Source of the DNA: Adhaeribacter sp.
Lineage (GTDB): Bacteria > Bacteroidota > Bacteroidia > Cytophagales > Hymenobacteraceae
NCBI GenBank assembly: GCA_028288395.1
Contig: JAQBNV010000549.1
Coordinates: 1-7,012 of the forward strand
Length of the DNA: 7,012 nucleotides
Direction of reading: 5' to 3'
Shown in pieces: positions 1-6,577 of this stretch. Both the position numbers and the translations under genes were made by a program. Position 1 is the stretch's first letter. Each line of letters opens with the position of its first letter. The notes beneath the pieces are model-generated. The model made no database searches, was not told the origin of the DNA, and was given only the letters and a program-made list of their open reading frames with translations.

Positions 1-52
1 TTGCCCCGATGGTAACAGCAGCAAGTTTTGCCAGAAAAGTGTCTGCTCTAAA
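1..52. other. Flank beyond uvrA, too short to assign
   Basis: The bases past the uvrA stop are open in two frames. On the plus strand a frame runs in from the window edge and stops with TAA at 54-56 (peptide end ...FARKVSALN), which would overlap the uvrA stop tail-to-tail. On the minus strand the uvrA frame stays open after its stop (...ADTFLAKLAAVTIGA). Neither can be tied to a family on this length. A convergent gene ending at 56 is possible but unproven. Confidence 0.15.
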
Positions 53-2938
53 TTAAATCGCTGCTTCCCGGTATTTACTCGTTGCTAACTCTGCCTTCAG
101 GAACCGGCTGGTATAACCTTTCTTAACTTTGGCTACTTCTTCCGGCGTGCCTTCGGCTATAATCTGGCCACCTGCGTCCCCGCCTTCGGGCCCGATATCA
201 ATAATATGGTCGGCTACTTTTATCATATCCAGGTTATGTTCAATAAGAAGTACCGTGTTGCCCTTGTCTACCAGCTTATGAATAACATCCGACAGGTGCC
301 GGATATCTTCGAAATGCAGGCCGGTGGTGGGTTCATCGAGGATATAGAGGGTTTTGCCAGTGTCTTTTTTAGATAATTCTGTAGCCAGCTTAACCCGCTG
401 GGCCTCGCCGCCCGAGAGCGTAGTGGCCTGCTGGCCCAGGGTAATATAGCCCAGGCCTACTTCATTCAAAACTTTTATTTTGCGTAAAATCCGAGGCTGG
501 TTATCAAAGAAATCAACAGCTTTTTCTACAGTCATGTCCAGAACATCGGTAATTGACTTGCCTTTAAAGCGCACTTCCAGGGTTTCGCGGTTGTAGCGTT
601 TGCCTTTGCAGGTTTCGCAGGGCACATGTACATCCGGCAGAAAATTCATCTCTATTACACGTATACCCGCGCCTTCGCAGGTTTCGCAACGACCGCCTTT
701 TACGTTAAATGAAAAGCGCCCGGCCGAGTAGCCGCGTATTTTGGCTTCGGGTAATTGGGCAAACAAAGACCGGATCTCGGTAAACATGCCGGTATACGTA
801 GCTGGGTTAGAGCGGGGCGTGCGGCCAATCGGCGACTGATCTACTTCAATTACTTTATCAATGTGCTCCAGCCCTTCGATGCCTTTGTACGGTAGCGGCT
901 CGCGCTTGGCATTAAAGAAGTGTCGGTTCAGGATAGGGAACAAGGTGTCGTGGATGAGCGTAGACTTGCCGCTGCCCGAAACACCCGTGATGGCAATAAG
1001 TTTACCCAAGGGGAAGTGGGCCGTTACGTTTTTCAGGTTATGGCCAGTGGCGCCCCGCAGGGTCAGTACTTTGTCGTGGCCGGTCCGCTTTTTAGTGGGT
1101 ACTTCAATGTGTTTCTGCCCGCTTAAATATTGCGAGGTAAGGCTGCCGGAAGAGAATATTTCCTGCGGGGAGCCGGATGCCACAATATGGCCGCCGTGAA
1201 TGCCGGCTCCCGGGCCAATATCCAGCACGTGATCGGCGTTCATAATCATGTCTTTGTCGTGCTCTACCACAATTACCGAATTACCAATATCGCGCAGGTT
1301 TTTCAGGGCAGCAATCAGTTTTTCGTTGTCGCGCTGATGCAACCCGATGCTCGGCTCGTCCATAATATAAAGCACGCCCACCAACTGGGTGCCTATTTGG
1401 GTAGCCAGCCGAATACGCTGCGATTCACCGCCCGAAAGGGTACGCACGGAACGGTGCAAACTGAGATAATCCAGGCCAACATCCAGTAAAAAACCAATGC
1501 GCTTCCGGATCTCTTTCAATAGTTCGCGGGCAATCAGGTTCTGGCGTTCGTTTAAACGGTCTTCGAGGTTGTTAAACCAATCGGCTAACTGGTTAATATT
1601 AAAATGCGACAGCTCGCCAATATTTTTACCGTCGAGTTTAATGTGCAGCGATTCTTTTTTTAACCGCAGGCCCTGGCAGGTGGGGCAATTGCTGGTTTGG
1701 GTAAATTCTTTTATCCAGGTCCGGATGGCATCTGAATCGGAATCCATTTGCTTGCGCAAAAAGTTGATGATGCCTTCAAACTCGATGGTATAGCTATGGC
1801 CTTTGGCTTTTACTTCTAATTCTTCATTTACGCCGTGCAGCAATTGGTCTAACATCTGCGGCGGTAAATCCTGGATAGGCGTAGAAATATTTAACTTCTG
1901 GGTTTTGAGCAGGGCCTGAATCTGGTTAAAGATCCAAATATCCCGGAACTCTCCCAAAGGCGCAATACCGCCGCGGCTAATGCTCAGGCTCTTATCCGGA
2001 ATAATAGATTCTTCGGTAATTTCCTGGATTTCGCCCAACCCGTTGCAGGTAGGACAGGCCCCGTAAGGCGAGTTAAACGAAAAGGTATTGGGCGCCGGAT
2101 CGTCGTAAGCAATGCCGGTTTCGGGGTCCATGAGGTGCTGCGAGAAAAAATGAATTTTATCGGTGTCGGGCTCCAGAATAGAGATGGTGCCTTTACCGTG
2201 GGTAAGCGCATTTTGCACCGAGCTGGAAATGCGGTAACGGTCCTCAGCGTTCACCACAATTTTATCTACCACAATCTCAATGTCGTGGATTTTATAGCGG
2301 TCTAGCTGCATTTTGGGTACCAGTTCCAGCATGTCGCCGTCTACGCGCACCCGCACAAACCCCATTTTCCGGATTTGCTCAAACAACTCGCGGTAGTGGC
2401 CCTTGCGGCCTTTTACCACCGGCGCCAGAATAATTAATTTTTTACCATCAAAATTTTCCAGGATATGCTGCACAATCTGCTCATCGCTCTGCCGGATCAT
2501 TTTTTTGCCGGTCACGTAGCTGAAGGCCTCGCCGGTACGGGCAAAAAGCAGGCGCATGAAGTCGTATATTTCGGTAATGGTGCCAACCGTGGAGCGCGGG
2601 TTACGGCTGGTGGTTTTCTGCTCAATCGAGATTACCGGGCTCAACCCATCAATTTTATCAACATTGGGCCGTTCCATGCCACCCAGAAAAGAGCGGGCGT
2701 ACGCCGAAAAGGTTTCCATGTAGCGGCGCTGGCCTTCGGCGTAAATGGTATCGAAGGCCAGCGACGATTTGCCGCTGCCGCTGATGCCGGTAAACACCAC
2801 CAGCTTGTTACGCGGAATGGCCAGGCTAATATTTTTAAGGTTATGTTCCCGGGCACCGTACACTTCTATAAGCTGGGTTTCGGTAATTGGAGCCGGGTTA
2901 ATATTTATATCGGGCGCTTTTTCTTTTGTCTGAGCCAT
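53..2938 (-). CDS. uvrA: UvrABC excinuclease subunit A (UvrA), complete
   Basis: UvrA is the dimeric cytoplasmic ATPase that scans DNA for bulky lesions and loads UvrB in nucleotide excision repair. The protein is 961 aa, close to the usual 940-950. Both ABC modules are intact. Module I has Walker A GISGSGKS at 51-58, signature LSGGE at 501-505, Walker B LYIMDEPS at 523-530 and H-loop His560. Module II has Walker A GVSGSGKS at 652-659, signature LSGGE at 841-845, Walker B LYILDEPT at 864-871 and His901. The C-terminal zinc finger is complete (Cys751, 754, 774, 777). In module I, CPTC at 295-298 and CPTC at 418-421 are present, but the CxxC pair usually found about 20 residues before the first of these is replaced by MDPETG (about 270-275). 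The ATG at 2938 leaves roughly 20 variable residues before the conserved [12 protein letters not shown] block, so it is a reasonable start. The gene stands alone. It is recognised from motifs and the identification is secure. Confidence 0.98.
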   Translation of the reverse strand: MAQTKEKAPDININPAPITETQLIEVYGAREHNLKNISLAIPRNKLVVFTGISGSGKSSLAFDTIYAEGQRRYMETFSAYARSFLGGMERPNVDKIDGLSPVISIEQKTTSRNPRSTVGTITEIYDFMRLLFARTGEAFSYVTGKKMIRQSDEQIVQHILENFDGKKLIILAPVVKGRKGHYRELFEQIRKMGFVRVRVDGDMLELVPKMQLDRYKIHDIEIVVDKIVVNAEDRYRISSSVQNALTHGKGTISILEPDTDKIHFFSQHLMDPETGIAYDDPAPNTFSFNSPYGACPTCNGLGEIQEITEESIIPDKSLSISRGGIAPLGEFRDIWIFNQIQALLKTQKLNISTPIQDLPPQMLDQLLHGVNEELEVKAKGHSYTIEFEGIINFLRKQMDSDSDAIRTWIKEFTQTSNCPTCQGLRLKKESLHIKLDGKNIGELSHFNINQLADWFNNLEDRLNERQNLIARELLKEIRKRIGFLLDVGLDYLSLHRSVRTLSGGESQRIRLATQIGTQLVGVLYIMDEPSIGLHQRDNEKLIAALKNLRDIGNSVIVVEHDKDMIMNADHVLDIGPGAGIHGGHIVASGSPQEIFSSGSLTSQYLSGQKHIEVPTKKRTGHDKVLTLRGATGHNLKNVTAHFPLGKLIAITGVSGSGKSTLIHDTLFPILNRHFFNAKREPLPYKGIEGLEHIDKVIEVDQSPIGRTPRSNPATYTGMFTEIRSLFAQLPEAKIRGYSAGRFSFNVKGGRCETCEGAGIRVIEMNFLPDVHVPCETCKGKRYNRETLEVRFKGKSITDVLDMTVEKAVDFFDNQPRILRKIKVLNEVGLGYITLGQQATTLSGGEAQRVKLATELSKKDTGKTLYILDEPTTGLHFEDIRHLSDVIHKLVDKGNTVLLIEHNLDMIKVADHIIDIGPEGGDAGGQIIAEGTPEEVAKVKKGYTSRFLKAELATSKYREAAI

Positions 2939-2958
2939 TACTGGTCTTAATTAATCCG

Positions 2959-2966
2959 CAAAGATA
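2959..2966 (-). promoter_or_regulatory. Probable uvrA promoter, -7 element
   Basis: Read on the minus strand this is TATCTTTG, a perfect match to the Bacteroidota -7 consensus TAnnTTTG. It lies 20 bases before the uvrA ATG, which would give a short leader of about 15 bases. No clean TTTG -33 box is seen at the expected distance, so support rests on the -7 element and its position. No LexA-like operator was recognised. Confidence 0.55.
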
Positions 2967-3249
2967 CGCAACTCGCCTGTCTTGTGCAGGTTAAGGTGCA
3001 TCATTTGTTAACAGTTTTGGTGGGGCTTTGGTTCTGCCGGATAAAAGGAACTTTACGAGAACTTGCTAACAACAAAAAAGGAATGTGCGGAAGGCGCGGA
3101 TTTATAAGTGCCCGAACGGGAAGAGGAATTTCTTAGAGAGGCATTTATCTCCGGAAAGACGGTGTTTCTGAAGCGGGTATTCAGTGATTCTTGCGTTGCA
3201 GTAGCTGCCGGCGATACTTCCGTTTGATTTGCGATAAGTAATTTTTCAT

Positions 3250-3252
3250 TAA
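3250..3252. repeat. Left target-site duplication (TAA)
   Basis: TAA immediately outside the left inverted repeat matches TAA at 3685-3687 outside the right one. A 3-bp duplication in an A/T-rich region can arise by chance, but it agrees with the element's family. Confidence 0.6.
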
Positions 3253-3268
3253 GAGCATGTTTAAATTT
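3253..3268 (+). repeat. Left terminal inverted repeat of IS remnant
   Basis: The 16 bases GAGCATGTTTAAATTT are repeated exactly, inverted, at 3669-3684. These are the transposase binding and cleavage ends. Because both are intact, the element could still be moved by a matching transposase supplied elsewhere (inference). Confidence 0.85.
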
Positions 3269-3283
3269 ATAATTTACTGGTTT

Positions 3284-3598
3284 TCATTTTATTCGATTAA
3301 GGATAAGTTGGCAATTGTGCCACAAAATCCAAGCTTCTACGCTGTTAGTAGTTTTTTCATGGTTTTTGTCGAGCCTTCTAAAGAAGTTGAACATACCAAT
3401 ACCCCGCTCACTTATCCAGCGCCACTTGAGCGGTACAAAGCCTTATTTCTGGTTCCATCCCCAGCAGGTTGTGGCTTACCCACTCGCCAAATACCTTTTC
3501 ATCCGCTTCATCCGCCAATATCCTTTTCATTCTGTTCAGGTAGCCTAACAGCGGGTCTGCGCCCTCGGCAAGTTAGCTGCATGTACCACTACGCCCAG
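3284..3598 (-). pseudogene. IS5-family transposase, C-terminal remnant in three frames
   Basis: This is the decayed catalytic half of a DDE transposase of the IS5 type, read right to left. Frame one (about 3598-3569) gives LGVVVVHAANL, the conserved strand-and-loop block before the second catalytic Asp. After a frame change near 3569, frame two gives AEGADPLLGYLNRMKRILADEA, with the Asp of the usual ADGGY block at 3510-3512 followed by degenerate EADE. After an in-frame TAA at 3443-3445, frame three gives GFVPLKWRWISERG, with the catalytic Glu at 3407-3409, then MFNFFRRL and a normal family C-terminus ending in TGA at 3284-3286. The N-terminal half with the first catalytic Asp is missing: only about 70 unassignable bases lie between 3598 and the right repeat. 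It cannot encode an active enzyme. The plus-strand open frame across this region is a shadow. Confidence 0.85.
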
Positions 3599-3668
3599 AT
3601 TAAGCCTTGGGTATAAAGTTTGCTCACTTCTAACTTACGGACTGACTCGCTTTTTTTGCCCTCCCTTA

Positions 3669-3684
3669 AAATTTAAACATGCTC
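3669..3684 (-). repeat. Right terminal inverted repeat of IS remnant
   Basis: This is the exact inverted copy of the left end, AAATTTAAACATGCTC on the plus strand. It lies on the side where the transposase gene would have begun. The adjoining TAA at 3685-3687 completes the target duplication. Confidence 0.85.
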
Positions 3685-3687
3685 TAA
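3685..3687. repeat. Right target-site duplication (TAA)
   Basis: This TAA matches the one at 3250-3252 on the other side of the element. Confidence 0.6.
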
Positions 3688-3733
3688 TTAAGAAAATATA
3701 AAGTGATGAAGTTGGTAAGGCGGGTAAATTCAG

Positions 3734-3752
3734 CAGGCTTTTTATGGGCCTG
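3734..3752. terminator. Weak hairpin downstream of the transglycosylase
   Basis: A 5-bp stem CAGGC/GCCTG encloses a 9-base loop. It lies about 40 bases past the transglycosylase stop. On the plus strand it is followed by ATTTTTAA, but on the minus strand, where the gene is, it lacks a T-run. It may be a weak terminator or chance. Confidence 0.25.
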
Positions 3753-3794
3753 ATTTTTAACGTAGATTTCCCTTGCTTTTTGTGCCGTATAAAT

Positions 3795-4703
3795 TTATTC
3801 TTTAACCGCCTGCGTCGGCACCTGGAGGATGTAGCGGGTAGTAGAATCTGCTACCGTAAGTTTATACCCCCGTAACCACGGATTATGCAGCCGTAATGTT
3901 TTGTAGTTGGTACCCTGCGCCAAAGCAAAATCAGGTAAATTATCGATGGTACTGGTTACGGTTAAAGTACGGGTAGGCATTTCCGGGTAGGCATCCGACT
4001 CCATCATGTTAAAACCATAGCGCTGCGGATTTTCGAGTACCTCTTTTAGCGCCAGTATCCGGAATAAATACCGAGCGGTTTCGTCGTTCAGGTAAAGGTC
4101 GTAGTATGAATTTACTTTCTGGGTTTTTAAGGCAGCATCCAATCCGCCCATGCCGCGGTTATACGAAGCAGCGGCGTTGGTCCAGGATCCAAATTTTTTG
4201 TAAGCATATTTAAAATACTTACTTGCCGCAATTGTCGATTTTTCGAGGTGATACCGCTCGTCTACTTCGCTGTTTATTTTAAGTTTTAACTCTTTACCTG
4301 TACCCGGCATAATTTGCCAAACGCCCTCGGCGCCCTTCGGCGAGGTGACATTACTCAGTAAACTTTCGGCCAGCGCTACGTACTTAAAATCGGGGTGCAA
4401 CCCGTTTTCACGGAGCAAGCGGTCTAGTTCGGGTAAATGGCGTTGCAGCCGTTTTAAAGCCAGGAAAGTATTTGAATGGAAGTAAGCCGCCGATTGTAAC
4501 TCGCGGTCCAGCCGCTCAGCTACATCGGGTATTGCCAAAGGTACCGGTTCGCCGGCAAAACTAATGGTTTCGGGCAACGGAAACGGCCGGTGCCCTGCAT
4601 TGCCGGATAGATGGGGCATTACTTGCTGGCTGCATAAATTTACTACGCCTAAAAAACAGGCCAGTAAAAACAAATATTTCCAGTAAGGCTGTAATTGCGT
4701 CAT
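3795..4703 (-). CDS. Lytic murein transglycosylase, SLT domain with LysM-like tail
   Basis: This enzyme cleaves the MurNAc-GlcNAc bond of peptidoglycan, forming 1,6-anhydro-MurNAc ends, for wall remodelling and turnover in the periplasm. The protein is 302 aa. Residues 8-24 form a hydrophobic segment (membrane anchor or uncleaved signal). Cys24 lacks a good lipobox (VNLC), so a lipoprotein is unlikely. The SLT domain covers about 95-205. The catalytic Glu is probably Glu113 in ALAESLLSN. It is followed by SPKGAEGVWQIMPGTG (121-136), DERYHLEKST (148-157) and AASYNRGMGG (178-187), all typical of family 1 (MltD-like). Residues about 247-297 resemble one LysM repeat (ALAQGTNYKTLRLHNPWL ... YILQVP), which would bind glycan, but this repeat is divergent. 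The ATG at 4703 places the hydrophobic segment correctly. It appears to be monocistronic. The general class is secure; assignment to a named Mlt gene is not. Confidence 0.92.
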   Translation of the reverse strand: MTQLQPYWKYLFLLACFLGVVNLCSQQVMPHLSGNAGHRPFPLPETISFAGEPVPLAIPDVAERLDRELQSAAYFHSNTFLALKRLQRHLPELDRLLRENGLHPDFKYVALAESLLSNVTSPKGAEGVWQIMPGTGKELKLKINSEVDERYHLEKSTIAASKYFKYAYKKFGSWTNAAASYNRGMGGLDAALKTQKVNSYYDLYLNDETARYLFRILALKEVLENPQRYGFNMMESDAYPEMPTRTLTVTSTIDNLPDFALAQGTNYKTLRLHNPWLRGYKLTVADSTTRYILQVPTQAVKE

Positions 4704-5063
4704 CAGTATCTACCGGTTGGTTGGTTTGCTTTACGAATAAACGCCCCCATGCGGTTCTGATTGCCTCCAGTTTTGACAAAATTGCTACTGGTTAAAGAAT
4801 ATTTAATTTGGTTATTCTCCTGATAGCTAGCCAATAGGTTCATATTCAATCAGTTGGTTTTTTAGATTTGGTTTTGCGAAAACCAAAAAGGTAGTCCGAA
4901 AATTCAGAATATGTTCCGGCCAAACAGGAATAATAAAGAAAGGCTCTGACAATTTACCGGTTTTTTCCCGGAACGGAATACTACTGATGGAATTACTTTT
5001 GTAAGTTTTCCACAAGCAGTTAGGCCGCTAACCCCCTGATTTAAACATTTTTTAATTTCTATT
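4704..5063. other. Intergenic region, no supported gene
   Basis: This 360-bp gap separates the broken glycosyltransferase from the transglycosylase. A 62-codon minus-strand frame (4827-5015) exists but has a composition typical of A/T-rich non-coding DNA, no ribosome site and no recognised family. One hairpin sits at 4867-4887. I found no perfect TTTG/TAnnTTTG promoter for the transglycosylase, although one is expected here. No RNA gene was recognised. Confidence 0.55.
4867..4887. repeat. Perfect 9-bp inverted repeat with 3-base loop
   Basis: The arms TTTGGTTTT and AAAACCAAA flank the loop GCG. It lies about 180 bases past the stop of the minus-strand glycosyltransferase remnant and upstream of the transglycosylase. 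It is A/T-rich and lacks an adjoining T-run on the minus strand, so it could be a weak terminator, a protein-binding palindrome or chance. Confidence 0.4.
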
Positions 5064-6085
5064 TTATAAGAGAACCTTTTTCCGGGAATGAAAACTGATG
5101 GACCGGTAGTAGGGGGCTAATTTTAATAAAGCCTTGGCTGGTGGCTGGTAATATTTGTAATATTCGGATTCCCGGAAAAGTTTACCTGGGTTAAAATTTA
5201 AGGAGGTATGTTCCAGCCAATGCCGGAATAATATTTTGCCCAGGGCTTGGCCGAGTGCTGCCGGCACGAAGAAGTTGGTTTTGCGGTTGTTTTTTAATAT
5301 AAAATCAAACCAATCAAATACCCGTCCGAAATATACTTCATTGGGGTGCCAGTAATCGTCGAGTATACTGGCGTGTAAATTTAGTTGCTCCGGCGTAGGT
5401 ACAATGCCTAACTGGTTAAGCATTTCCGTTCGCACTAGGTTGGCATTGCTAATCCGCAAGTGACTTTTCTGTTTCGATATTTGCGTAGTTGACTCCCGGT
5501 AGTTTAACAAAGGCTTTTCCAGATTGACTATCTCGGCAACCTTAACCACATCGACCCATAATTTATAATCTTCGGCCGGCATATAGGTTGCCTGGAACCG
5601 CAGGTTATGCCGCAGCAGTACGTCTTTCCGGATCGGCAAAAACAGTATCAAAAAGCAGATAGCATTTGGATGCTTCATGTTCCTGAACCGGATGCCAGGT
5701 AAAAATAGGTCCGTTGGCATCAAAAATATTTATTGCTGGGCCTACTAAGCTTATTTGCGGTTTAGCTTCCATAAAAGCTACTTGTTTTTCCAGCCGGGTC
5801 CGAAGGCTGATATCATCGGCATGCGCGGTATTTGCCCTTGGCCATCTCAATGCCGGCGTTTAAATGGGATACATAACCCGTGTTTTCCGAAGAATCCACA
5901 AACCGGATCCGTTCATCGTGGAAGCCCCGGATAATTTCGGCGCTGGCCTCGGTGGAGCCATCGTTGAAAATCAGAAACTCAAAATGGGTATAGGGCTGAT
6001 TTAAGATGCTTTCGATGGCTGCTGCCAGATATTTTTCAGCATTATAAACGGGCATCAGCACCGACACCAACGGGTAAGTATGCAT
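5064..6085 (-). pseudogene. Family 2 glycosyltransferase, broken by two frame-changing deletions
   Basis: Intact relatives are inverting GT-A enzymes that transfer sugars from nucleotide-sugars in cell-surface polysaccharide synthesis. Segment one (6085 to about 5822) has the GT2 start VSVLMPVYNAEKYL, the nucleotide-binding FNDGST (residues 40-45) and NTGYVSHLNAGIEMAKGKY. The frame then ends at CR-stop (5813). Segment two (about 5820-5635) continues as ADDISLRTRLEKQVAFMEA to LLFDTVFAD. Segment three (about 5633-5064) continues as IRKDVLLRHNLRF, then MPAEDYKLWVDV and LLNYRES, and runs to the natural end. Together the three frames give about 335 residues in the right order, a normal length. Near 5821 the usual YIARMDADD is reduced to YRA-ADD, removing part of the metal-binding DxD region. 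Near 5634 the usual HPSVMIRK block is reduced to IRK. Neither break is in a homopolymer run and both drop conserved residues, so true decay is more likely than sequencing error. Confidence 0.85.
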
Positions 6086-6115
6086 AGGTAAAAGTTATAC
6101 GCCAAAGTATTTTTC

Positions 6116-6148
6116 CAAAATATAAAATATCTGCCTCCCCATAACAAA
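6116..6148 (-). promoter_or_regulatory. Possible promoter of the glycosyltransferase remnant
   Basis: On the minus strand TTTG (6145-6148) is followed after 20 bases by TATATTTTG (6116-6124), one base longer than the Bacteroidota -7 consensus TAnnTTTG. It ends about 30 bases before the ATG at 6085. The spacing fits, but the -7 match is imperfect. Confidence 0.35.
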
Positions 6149-6456
6149 TTTATATAAAACTGAGACCAACCATCCTCCCAGTAATAAAAAAATGAATAAA
6201 GTTAGCCTAAGATTGAACAGCTAAGTCGCATAAGAAAGTAATCCTAAAGGACCTCAGACTTAAGCGATAAAATAATTTCAGCTACTGCCTGAAGAAGGTG
6301 AATTATACTCTTCCAGTTCCGGAAGCAATATTGAATATTTTACAGTTACAGATAGTATTTGTTCTTTTTGCGCAACATCCTGTAATTGAGTAAAAAAGCT
6401 ATCTATTTTAGTTATGAAAAGTTTAAATACCAAAGTTGTTTATTATAAAATATTTA

Positions 6457-6540
6457 AATAGTAAAGCTGATAATTGCTAAAATAGTAAATTTTATATGCT
6501 TGCTAATCTAACTGGCTAAAATCATATACCTTAATAGTAA
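6457..6540 (+). repeat. Three AATAGTAA direct repeats upstream of the receptor gene
   Basis: AATAGTAA occurs at 6457-6464, 6481-6488 and 6533-6540, the last ending 37 bases before the ATG. Start-to-start spacing is 24 and 52 bases. In such A/T-rich DNA this can be chance, but regulator binding or an UP-like element is possible. Confidence 0.3.
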
Positions 6541-6577
6541 TTTACAATATCCAATCACACCTATACCTCCAGATAAC

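Larger units (their letters stand above)
2939..3252. other. Intergenic region upstream of uvrA
   Basis: Apart from the uvrA promoter element, nothing firm is visible. A 39-codon plus-strand frame with a GTG start (3108-3227, ending VAVAAGDTSV) has passable codon use but no ribosome site or recognised family. The right edge is the insertion point of the IS remnant that starts at 3253. No tRNA or terminator with a T-run was found. Confidence 0.5.
3253..3684 (-). mobile_element. Degenerate IS5-family insertion sequence, 432 bp, internally deleted
   Basis: The element is bounded by perfect 16-bp inverted repeats (GAGCATGTTTAAATTT at 3253-3268 and its reverse complement at 3669-3684). Directly outside are matching TAA triplets at 3250-3252 and 3685-3687. 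A 3-bp TNA duplication is what the IS1031 and IS427 subgroups of the IS5 family make. The inside carries only the back half of an IS5-type transposase on the minus strand. Full IS5-family elements are commonly about 800-900 bp, so roughly half has been lost while both ends were kept. The subgroup is inference from the target duplication; the family call comes from the transposase motifs. Confidence 0.85.
6086..6577. other. A/T-rich divergent intergenic region
   Basis: This 492-bp region lies between the minus-strand glycosyltransferase remnant and the plus-strand receptor gene, so it should carry both promoters. The half nearest the receptor (about 6400-6560) is very A/T-rich and has three copies of AATAGTAA (6457-6464, 6481-6488, 6533-6540). 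No perfect TTTG/TAnnTTTG promoter was found for the receptor. A minus-strand frame at 6278-6433 (51 aa, only a TTG start) is open but unsupported. No anti-sigma or sigma gene, as often precedes SusC-type genes, is present. Confidence 0.5.

Noticed and set aside
861..1793. Several plus-strand open frames of 68-119 codons within uvrA
   Set aside because: They are antisense to an intact, fully motif-supported uvrA and have no independent support.
1984..2211. Minus-strand open frames at 1984-2211 and 2641-2856 inside uvrA as possible nested genes
   Set aside because: They are out-of-frame shadows of uvrA codons with no independent start signal.
2465..2950. Plus-strand 161-codon open frame antisense to the start of uvrA
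   Set aside because: Its length comes from the G/C-rich codon pattern of uvrA. The peptide is not recognisable and it runs over the uvrA promoter region.
3108..3227. Plus-strand 39-codon frame with GTG start between uvrA and the IS remnant
   Set aside because: Codon use is passable, but there is no ATG, no ribosome site and no known family. A relic is possible but unsupported.
3257..3616. Plus-strand 119-codon open frame inside the IS remnant
   Set aside because: Its start lies within the left terminal repeat and it is antisense to recognisable transposase blocks. The peptide has no family resemblance, so it is a shadow.
4561..4779. Minus-strand 72-codon frame overlapping the start of the transglycosylase
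   Set aside because: It is in a different frame from the well-supported enzyme and has no motif, so it is a shadow.
4827..5015. Minus-strand 62-codon open frame between the glycosyltransferase and transglycosylase
   Set aside because: It has no ribosome site, no recognised motif and low-complexity A/T-rich codon use, and it contains the palindrome at 4867-4887. Not enough to call a gene.
6278..6433. Minus-strand 51-codon frame in the divergent intergenic region
   Set aside because: It has only a TTG start and no recognised family. The amino acid composition looks partly coding-like, but this cannot be separated from chance.
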